Below, in pieces: positions 1 through 5,029 of a stretch of 6,846 nucleotides of DNA. The notes beneath the pieces were generated by a model. The model was not told the origin of the DNA. It was given only the letters and a program-made list of their open reading frames with translations, and searched no databases. The position numbers and the translations under genes are program-made. The stretch's first letter is position 1. The number at the start of each line of letters is the position of its first letter. Origin of the DNA: Thermoleophilia bacterium (GTDB taxonomy: Bacteria > Actinomycetota > Thermoleophilia > Gaiellales > Gaiellaceae); contig JAOUEK010000108.1 of NCBI GenBank assembly GCA_029858755.1, positions 1 to 6,846 on the forward strand, in the 5' to 3' direction.

Positions 1-1877
1 TCCACCGGCACAAGCACCTCGATGCGGCGGTCGAGGTTGCGCGGCATGAGGTCGGCGCTCCCGATCAGCATCGTCGCGTGATCACCGGCCTCGAAGGAGT
101 AGATCCGGCTGTGCTCGAGGAAGCGGCCGAAGATCGAGCGTACCCGGATCGTCTCCGACATCCCCTCCACACCCGGTCGCAACATGCAGATCGCGCGGGC
201 GGAGATGTCGATCGTCGCACCTGCCTGGGAGGCGGCGTACAGCTCCTCGATGATCGCCGCGTCGACCAGCTGGTTGAGCTTGATGCGGATGCTCGCCGGC
301 TCGCCCGCCTCCGCGGCTGCGGCCACGCGACGGATCTCCTCGATCACACGGCCCCGCATCGCGATCGGCGCGACGACGAGCTTGCGGAAGCGCTGCGGCT
401 CGCTGAAGCCCGTGAGGAAGTTGAAGAGGTCGGCGACGTCGGCGGCGATCTCCTCGTCGGCCGTGAAGACGCCGACGTCCTCGTAGATGCGCGCGGTCGC
501 CGCGTTGTAGTTGCCGGTGCCGATGTGGACGTAGCGCCGCAGGCCGTCCCGCTCGCGCCGCACGACCAGGGTCATCTTCGCGTGGATCTTGAGGTCGTGG
601 AACCCGTGCACCACGTGCACCCCCGCCTGCTCCATCGCCCGTGACCAGCCGATGTTGCGCCCCTCGTCGAAGCGAGCCTTGAGCTCCACCAGGCACACCG
701 ACTGCTTGCCCTGCTCGGCACACTCGATCAGCGCCGACACCAGCGACGAGTCGTCGCTCGTGCGGTACACGGTGGTCTTCACCGCGATCACCTCGGGGTC
801 GTCCGCCGCCGCCTGCGCGAAGGCCTCGAACGTCGAGCGGAACGACTCGTACGGCTGGTGGGTGATCAGGTCGCCACGCCGGATCTCCTCGAACAGCCGC
901 TGGGGATCGCGCGCCTGCTCGAACCGCGGCGGCGTCACGGGCACCCACGGCTCGTCGCGCAGGTCGGGGCGATCGGCGCCGACGAGCTGCAGCAGTTCGG
1001 AGAGGTCGAGCGGCCCCTCGATCTCCACCACCTCGCTGCGGTCGATCCCGAGCCCCGCGACGAGGCGGTCGGTGAGGCGAGTCGACGCCGACGCCGAGAC
1101 CTCGAGCCGCACGACGTCGCCGAAGCGGCGTCGCCGCAGCTCCGACTCCATCGCCTCGAGCAGGTCGTCCGCGTCGTCCGAGACCTCGAAGTCGGCGTCG
1201 CGGGTGACGCGGAACACGGCGCGCTCGACGATCTCCATGCCGGGGAAGAGCGCCGGCAGGAAGTGCCCGATCACCGCCTCCAGCGGCACGAGCTTCCCGT
1301 CCACCGGCAGGAATCGGTCGAGCCCCTCGGGCACCTTGACGCGGGCGAAGCGCTCGCCGCGCTCCGGATGCGACGCGATCACGGCGAGCGAGAGCGAGAG
1401 CCCGGAGATGTACGGGAACGGCTGGCCCGGGCCGACGGCAAGCGGCGTGAGCACCGGGTACACCTCTCGCTCCCAGTAGCGCTCGAGGTGCTTCAGCTCC
1501 TTCTCGCTGCAGTCGTCGATGCCGACGACGTCGATGCCGGCCGCCGCCAGCGCGGGGCGCAGGTTCTTCTTCCACAAGCGCGACTGCCGCTGCGTCAGCT
1601 CGCTCACCCGCTCGCGGATGGCGGCGAGCGCCTGTGCCGGCGTGAGCCCGTCGGCGGAGCGGACTGCGAGGCCGGACGCCTCCTGCTCGACGAGGCCGGC
1701 GACACGGACCATGAAGAACTCGTCGACGATCGAGGAGAAGATCGCGCAGAACTTGACCCGCTCGAGCAAGGGGATCGTCTCCTCCTCTGCGAGCTCGAGC
1801 AGGTGCTCGCTCGTGTCGAGCCACGACAGCTCGCGGTTGATCAGCCTCGGCCGCTCGGGCTTCGTCTTCGTCGCCAT
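1..1877 (-). CDS. ppk1: Polyphosphate kinase 1 (PPK1), 3' end cut off by the window
   Basis: PPK1 reversibly transfers the terminal phosphate of ATP onto polyphosphate and normally works as a membrane-associated oligomer. The frame is open for 625 complete codons from the ATG to the window edge. The family is usually about 690-720 residues, so roughly 65-95 C-terminal residues are missing. Near the N-terminus is the hallmark LINRELSWLD. The first histidine motif, KIHAK, places H432 where E. coli has the phosphorylated H435; the second, LEHSR, places H589 where E. coli has H592. R372 (in VYRTSDD) and R402 (in ARFDEGRNI) match the Mg-binding R375 and R405. The constant offset of three residues indicates an intact, collinear enzyme through the N, head, C1 and most of the C2 domain. 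The ATG directly follows the TAG stop of the upstream oxygenase and has no clear Shine-Dalgarno sequence, so translation is probably coupled. Family assignment is secure; the coupling is inference. Confidence 0.97.
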   Translation of the reverse strand, partial: MATKTKPERPRLINRELSWLDTSEHLLELAEEETIPLLERVKFCAIFSSIVDEFFMVRVAGLVEQEASGLAVRSADGLTPAQALAAIRERVSELTQRQSRLWKKNLRPALAAAGIDVVGIDDCSEKELKHLERYWEREVYPVLTPLAVGPGQPFPYISGLSLSLAVIASHPERGERFARVKVPEGLDRFLPVDGKLVPLEAVIGHFLPALFPGMEIVERAVFRVTRDADFEVSDDADDLLEAMESELRRRRFGDVVRLEVSASASTRLTDRLVAGLGIDRSEVVEIEGPLDLSELLQLVGADRPDLRDEPWVPVTPPRFEQARDPQRLFEEIRRGDLITHQPYESFRSTFEAFAQAAADDPEVIAVKTTVYRTSDDSSLVSALIECAEQGKQSVCLVELKARFDEGRNIGWSRAMEQAGVHVVHGFHDLKIHAKMTLVVRRERDGLRRYVHIGTGNYNAATARIYEDVGVFTADEEIAADVADLFNFLTGFSEPQRFRKLVVAPIAMRGRVIEEIRRVAAAAEAGEPASIRIKLNQLVDAAIIEELYAASQAGATIDISARAICMLRPGVEGMSETIRVRSIFGRFLEHSRIYSFEAGDHATMLIGSADLMPRNLDRRIEVLVPV

Positions 1878-2948
1878 CTAGTGATCTTCGGCACCGAGCG
1901 CGTCGACCACGAGCGCCTGGAAGTGCGCGATCAGCTGCTCCGACTCCGCGAGCAGGTGCCCGTGCGGCACGGCGCCGGTGCGCAGGCCGGACTGCACCCG
2001 CTCGACGAGGACGCGATCCTCGGCGCCGACGAGGTCGTCGAGGGCGAGGTAGTCGTCGACCCAAGCCTGCTCGGTGTCGGGCGCGAAGAAGTAGTCGAGG
2101 AACCGCGTCGTGCGCTCGGGCGCGTCGGGGAGCACCGGCCCGATGGAGAGGTTCTGCCGGCCCGGCATGACGTTGATCACCGTCCCCGGGAAGAGGAAGT
2201 GGAACTGCCCGCGGCCGAGCTCCCCGGCGGCGTCGTACACGCCGCCCCCGCCGTTGCGCGGCTCGGCGATCTGGCTGGAGAAGGTCGGGTGGGTCTCCAG
2301 CCGGTAGCCGTCGACCGAGACGTCGATCGCCTTCGCCAGCGTCGGGTGCGCGACAGAGCAGTGGTAGCACTCCAGGAAGTTCTCGACGATCACCTTCCAG
2401 TTGGCGTCGTACGGCTCGGCGTCGGCGCGCAGCCGGAACGCCATCCCGTCGAGGTCGACCCCGCCGGAGCGGAGCAGCGCCGGCAGCTCGCCGAGCGTCT
2501 CCTCGAGCGGCGGTGCCTCGGGGTCGGGGTTGGCGAACACGAACGGCCCCCACCTGGCGACGGAGACGGGGAGCAGGCCGAGGTCGTCGCGCGGGAAGCC
2601 GGGCTCGCGGTCGCTCCGCGGGGCAGCCCGCAGTGACCCGTCGAGGTCGTACGTCCAGGCGTGATAGGGGCACTGCAGCGTCTCTCGCGATCCCTCGCCC
2701 TCGCAGAGCACGAAGCCGCGATGCCGGCAGATGTTGACGAAGCCGCGCAGCGCGCCGTCGCGGCTGCGCACGAGGACGATCGGGACGTGCCCGGCCCGCA
2801 CGGCGGCGAACTGACCGGGCTCGGCCACCTGGTCGACCCGCGCGACGTACTGCCACGAGTGGGCGAAGATCCGCTCCTGCTCGAGGCGCAGGACCTGGGG
2901 ATCCGCGTACCAGTCGTAGGGGAGCGTCCGTGGGGAGGTGAGTGCCAT
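1878..2948 (-). CDS. Rieske [2Fe-2S] ring-hydroxylating-type oxygenase, alpha subunit (CntA/GbcA-like)
   Basis: A 356-residue terminal oxygenase. Such enzymes use a Rieske cluster to pass electrons to a mononuclear Fe(II) that activates O2, giving hydroxylation or oxidative N-demethylation. The Rieske motif is C74-x-H76 and C93-x2-H96 (ending in CPYHAW). The catalytic domain has NWKVIVENFLECYHCSVAH with iron ligands H196 and H201 and the likely third ligand D311 in the segment AEDRVLVERVQSG. The H201-D311 spacing of 110 equals that of carnitine monooxygenase CntA (H213-D323). E193 sits at the position of the bridging Glu205 of CntA, where aromatic-ring dioxygenases have Asp. Length (CntA is about 371) and motifs favour the quaternary-amine branch, but the substrate cannot be read from the sequence. 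No reductase or ferredoxin lies beside it. The ATG is 6 bases after a TACGCT hexamer with no Shine-Dalgarno site, suggesting a leaderless start. Its TAG stop abuts the ppk1 ATG. Confidence 0.93.
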   Translation of the reverse strand: MALTSPRTLPYDWYADPQVLRLEQERIFAHSWQYVARVDQVAEPGQFAAVRAGHVPIVLVRSRDGALRGFVNICRHRGFVLCEGEGSRETLQCPYHAWTYDLDGSLRAAPRSDREPGFPRDDLGLLPVSVARWGPFVFANPDPEAPPLEETLGELPALLRSGGVDLDGMAFRLRADAEPYDANWKVIVENFLECYHCSVAHPTLAKAIDVSVDGYRLETHPTFSSQIAEPRNGGGGVYDAAGELGRGQFHFLFPGTVINVMPGRQNLSIGPVLPDAPERTTRFLDYFFAPDTEQAWVDDYLALDDLVGAEDRVLVERVQSGLRTGAVPHGHLLAESEQLIAHFQALVVDALGAEDH

Positions 2949-2954
2949 CCCGGC

Positions 2955-2960
2955 AGCGTA
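2955..2960 (-). promoter_or_regulatory. -10 promoter element of the oxygenase gene (leaderless start)
   Basis: On the minus strand the hexamer TACGCT fits the actinobacterial TANNNT -10 pattern and lies 6 bases before the ATG at 2948. A transcript initiating 6-7 bases after the hexamer would begin at the start codon itself. No purine-rich Shine-Dalgarno sequence lies in the gap (GCCGGG), which fits leaderless translation. No good -35 hexamer is visible. Confidence 0.55.
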
Positions 2961-2964
2961 CCCC

Positions 2965-2985
2965 GTGCATGCCGCAGGCAGGCAC
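2965..2985. promoter_or_regulatory. Inverted repeat over the oxygenase -35 region, possible operator
   Basis: GTGCATGCC and GGCAGGCAC form 9-base arms around a 3-base centre, with 8 of 9 positions complementary. The repeat lies just upstream of the minus-strand -10 hexamer at 2955-2960, covering the spacer and the expected -35 position. That is a typical place for a dimeric repressor or activator. In GC-rich DNA such repeats can arise by chance, so the regulatory role is inference. Confidence 0.3.
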
Positions 2986-3057
2986 GGCCCGGCCGCGGGG
3001 CCCTCTCACGGGCACGATGCCGACGTCGTCGGTCCTCGAAGGAGCGGTCCTCCACGT

Positions 3058-3066
3058 TGCTACGCT
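3058..3066 (+). promoter_or_regulatory. Extended -10 promoter of the peptidase gene
   Basis: TGCTACGCT matches the extended -10 form TGN-TANNNT. Transcription would start at about 3073, giving a leader of roughly 40 bases that carries the Shine-Dalgarno site at 3101-3106. No convincing -35 hexamer is seen at 16-18 bases upstream, which is tolerable for an extended -10 promoter. The hexamer is the same as the one used by the divergent oxygenase gene. Confidence 0.5.
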
Positions 3067-3072
3067 CGGTCG

Positions 3073-3117
3073 ATGGTCGCGTCGGCGAGACCTGGGCGAC
3101 GAGGAGAGAGCCGATGA
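3073..3117 (+). CDS. Possible leaderless 14-residue leader peptide (mini-ORF)
   Basis: ATG at 3073 lies exactly 6 bases after the TACGCT -10 hexamer, so it may be the first codon of the transcript. It encodes MVASARPGRRGESR and ends in TGA at 3115-3117, overlapping the peptidase ATG at 3114 in the ATGA arrangement typical of translational coupling. The peptide is arginine- and glycine-rich and resembles nothing I recognise. The ATG could be accidental, with the region acting only as a 5' leader. No conservation evidence is available here. Confidence 0.25.
   Translation: MVASARPGRRGESR
3101..3106 (+). promoter_or_regulatory. Shine-Dalgarno site deciding the peptidase start
   Basis: GAGGAG lies 7 bases before the ATG at 3114. 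This is the clearest ribosome binding site in the window, and it supports 3114 as the start over upstream in-frame ATGs (which would read through the antisense of the oxygenase gene) and over the internal GTG at 3378. Confidence 0.7.
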
Positions 3118-4952
3118 GGCCGCGCGCGCTCGTCGTCGTGGGCGGGCTCGCGGCCCTGGTCGCGTGGCTTCGGTCACGGGGAGGCGCTGTCGCCCCGGAC
3201 GTCGCCGGACCGCCGCCCGAGGAGCCGCCCGCGCCGTCTGAGCGCGAGCCCGGCAAGGCTGCGCCCGAGACCGTCGGGGACGGGCTTCCGCACGGCTGGA
3301 CCGTGGTCGAAGTCGACGGACAGGTTTCCGGAGCTCCGGCCGCACGGCCCGGCGACCCTGCCCGCCGCCCTCCCCCGGTGCTCCCCGATCTCGTCGCCGA
3401 GCTCGAGACCCGCGTGCGCCCGCTCTCCATCGCCGCCAACCTGGCGGGCTGGGAGGCGAACGTCGCCGCGACCGAGGAGACCGAGGCGCGGAGGATCGAG
3501 ACCGCCCTCGCGCTCTCCGACGCGCTCGCCGACCCCGAGCTCTTCGCCGGGGTCGAGGCCGCCAGCGGCGACGGCGGCGACCCCGTGGCGCGGCGCCAGC
3601 TCGAGCTGTTCCACAACGCGCTGCTCCCTCATCAGCTGCCCGCCGGGCTCCGTCGGCGCATCGTCGAGCTCGAGGCGTCCGTCGAGTCCCGCTTCGTCCG
3701 CCACCGCGGGGTCGTCGCGGGCGCGCCGGTCAGCGACAACGAGATCAAGCGCATCCTGCAGGTGAGCGACGACGTGGCGGAGCGGCGCGACGCGTGGGAG
3801 GCCTCCAAGACCGTCGGTGCCGCCGTGGCCGACGACGTCCGCGAGCTCGCCCGCCTGCGGAACGAGGCCGCCCGCTCGCTCGGCCGTCGGGACTGGTTCG
3901 CGCTCGCCGTGGAGACGTCGGAGATGGACGAGGCTCGGCTGCTCCGGACGCTCGCCGACGCAGATCGCGCGACCGCCGAGCCGTTCGCTCGCTGGAAGGC
4001 GACGCTCGACAGGGCGCTCGCGGAGCGCTTCGGGTGCGCCGAGGCGGAGCTCCGCCCGTGGCACTACGCGGATCCGTTCTTCCAGGAGGTGCCACCTGAC
4101 GGGGGAGTCGACCTCGACGTGGTCTTCGAGGGTCGTGACCCGGTCGAGCTGACGCGCCGCACCTACGACGGGCTCGGCCTCGAGACCCGGCCCGTGCTCG
4201 ACCGCAGTGACCTCTACCCGCGCGATCACAAGTCGCAGCACGCGTTCTGCCTCGACGTCGACCGGGAGGGTGACGTACGGGTGCTCTGCAACGTCGTCCC
4301 GAGCGCGTACTGGATGGACACGATGCTCCACGAGCTCGGCCACGGCGTCTTCTCGACGGGGCACGACCCCTCCCTGCCGTGGCTGCTCCGCGACGCCCAC
4401 CTGACGACAACGGAGGGAATGGCGATCCTCGCGGGCCGCCTGAGCAGCGACCAGGAGTGGCTAGAGCGCGTTGTCGGACTCGCGTCGGAGGAGGCGGCCG
4501 GGCTGAGCGGCGCCCTGCGGAGGGCCCGCGCGGCGGAGATCGTCGTGTTCGCGCGCTGGGTGCTCGTGATGACGAGCTTCGAGCGCCGCCTGTACGCCGA
4601 TCCCGAGCAGGACCTCGACGCGTGCTGGTGGGAGCTCGTCCACCGCTACCAGGGGGTGACGCCGCCCGACGGCCGCCGTGCGCCCGACTGGGCCGCGAAG
4701 ATCCACATCGCCTGCGCGCCGGTCTACTACCACACGTACCTGTACGGGCACCTCGTCGCCTCGCAGCTCTCCGCGATGCTGCACCGGGAGGCCGGGGGCC
4801 TCGTCGACCGGCCCGAGGCGGGCGAGCTGCTCGCCGGGCGGCTGTTCGCGCCGGGCGAGTCGGTCCGCTGGGACCGCCTCGTCGAGCGGGCGACGGGCGC
4901 GCCGCTCCACGCAGCGGACTACGCTGCCGAGATCGCCGCCGGCCTCTCCTGA
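3114..4952 (+). CDS. Gluzincin zinc metallopeptidase, M2 (ACE / peptidyl-dipeptidase A)-like, with N-terminal anchor
   Basis: A 612-residue protein. Residues 5-19 form a hydrophobic stretch after MRPR, suggesting a signal anchor, followed by a Pro/Ala-rich linker to about residue 88. The catalytic region begins near VLPDLVAELETR. Zinc ligands are H406 and H410 in HELGH, with E407 as catalytic base, and E434 in TTTEGMA. The HExxH-x23-E spacing matches ACE (H383, H387, E411), whereas thimet-type M3 enzymes have one residue more. H376 (HAFCLD) lies exactly 30 residues before H406, as H353 does before H383 in ACE. K529, H531 and Y538 align with K511, H513 and Y520. ACE R522 and Y523 are H540 and T541 here, so chloride dependence and transition-state contacts may differ. 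An ACE-like LARLRNEAARSLG segment lies between the N-terminal helices and the active site. It probably removes dipeptides or trims short peptides outside the membrane; the substrate is unknown. An M3-family label is the main alternative. Confidence 0.85.
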   Translation: MRPRALVVVGGLAALVAWLRSRGGAVAPDVAGPPPEEPPAPSEREPGKAAPETVGDGLPHGWTVVEVDGQVSGAPAARPGDPARRPPPVLPDLVAELETRVRPLSIAANLAGWEANVAATEETEARRIETALALSDALADPELFAGVEAASGDGGDPVARRQLELFHNALLPHQLPAGLRRRIVELEASVESRFVRHRGVVAGAPVSDNEIKRILQVSDDVAERRDAWEASKTVGAAVADDVRELARLRNEAARSLGRRDWFALAVETSEMDEARLLRTLADADRATAEPFARWKATLDRALAERFGCAEAELRPWHYADPFFQEVPPDGGVDLDVVFEGRDPVELTRRTYDGLGLETRPVLDRSDLYPRDHKSQHAFCLDVDREGDVRVLCNVVPSAYWMDTMLHELGHGVFSTGHDPSLPWLLRDAHLTTTEGMAILAGRLSSDQEWLERVVGLASEEAAGLSGALRRARAAEIVVFARWVLVMTSFERRLYADPEQDLDACWWELVHRYQGVTPPDGRRAPDWAAKIHIACAPVYYHTYLYGHLVASQLSAMLHREAGGLVDRPEAGELLAGRLFAPGESVRWDRLVERATGAPLHAADYAAEIAAGLS

Positions 4953-4973
4953 CCACAGAGCGGGTCGTTTCAG

Positions 4974-4989
4974 CCTGGTAATGTCCAGG
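4974..4989. promoter_or_regulatory. Upstream inverted repeat of the transporter control region
   Basis: CCTGG-TAATGT-CCAGG has perfect 5-base arms and a 6-base centre. The stem is too short and has no T-run after it, so it is unlikely to be a terminator. Its centre lies about 21.5 bases from that of the next palindrome, on the same helical face. It may be a secondary operator half of a cooperative site. Confidence 0.3.
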
Positions 4990-4994
4990 ATATG

Positions 4995-5011
4995 TCTAGC
5001 TTAATGCTAGA
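4995..5011. promoter_or_regulatory. Palindromic operator candidate of the MMPL gene (MarR-like)
   Basis: TCTAGC-TTAAT-GCTAGA has perfect 6-base arms around a 5-base A/T centre. This stands out in a GC-rich genome and resembles the short palindromes bound by MarR-family repressors, which often control efflux genes. It overlaps the TAGCTT -10-like hexamer (4997-5002) and lies 18 bases before the GTG start, so a bound protein would block transcription. No regulator gene is present in the window. Confidence 0.5.
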
Positions 5012-5029
5012 GACGCGAGCGGGCCCGGC

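Larger units (their letters stand above)
2949..3113. other. Divergent intergenic region between the oxygenase and peptidase genes
   Basis: This 165-base stretch separates the two divergent gene pairs. It contains two opposed TACGCT -10 elements (minus strand 2955-2960, plus strand 3061-3066) and an inverted repeat at 2965-2985. There is also a GC-rich hairpin (GGCCC at 2986-2990, GGGCC at 2998-3002) and a direct repeat GGTCCTC at 3031 and 3046, just before the plus-strand promoter. Apart from the 14-codon mini-ORF at 3073, no other credible coding sequence is seen. Confidence 0.6.
4953..5029. other. Intergenic region before the transporter
   Basis: This 77-base gap holds two adjacent inverted repeats (4974-4989 and 4995-5011) and is locally A/T-richer than the coding DNA around it. 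Two TANNNT matches occur, TAATGT at 4979-4984 and TAGCTT at 4997-5002, both inside the repeats. There is no stable hairpin followed by a T-run, so I see no intrinsic terminator for the peptidase gene. Confidence 0.55.

Noticed and set aside
858..2636. A 592-codon plus-strand open frame antisense to ppk1 and the oxygenase
   Set aside because: It mirrors the codon structure of the minus-strand genes, with Arg/Asp/Val/Leu-rich composition and no recognisable family motif.
2986..3002. GC hairpin GGCCC-N7-GGGCC as a terminator or operator
   Set aside because: Low-complexity G/C repeat without a T-run, between divergent genes where no terminator is needed.
3020..3052. Short palindrome CCGAC-N3-GTCGG and direct repeat GGTCCTC (3031, 3046) as regulatory sites
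   Set aside because: Both are short and of kinds expected by chance in GC-rich DNA, and neither overlaps a convincing -35 box.
2661..3113. Upstream in-frame extension of the peptidase from an ATG at 2661
   Set aside because: It would run antisense through the oxygenase gene, has no domain content, and the ATG at 3114 has a clear Shine-Dalgarno site and a promoter nearby.
82..3345. A 1087-codon open frame on the minus strand spanning ppk1 and the oxygenase
   Set aside because: It is out of frame with both recognised genes, is very rich in Arg, Ala and Pro, and is open only because G+C-rich DNA has few stop codons. It shows no motifs.
3745..4956. A 403-codon minus-strand open frame opposite the peptidase gene
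   Set aside because: Arg/Ser/Pro/Gly-rich shadow of a strongly supported plus-strand gene.
4974..4989. Intrinsic terminator for the peptidase gene
   Set aside because: The stem is only 5 pairs and no T-run follows; an operator element is more plausible.
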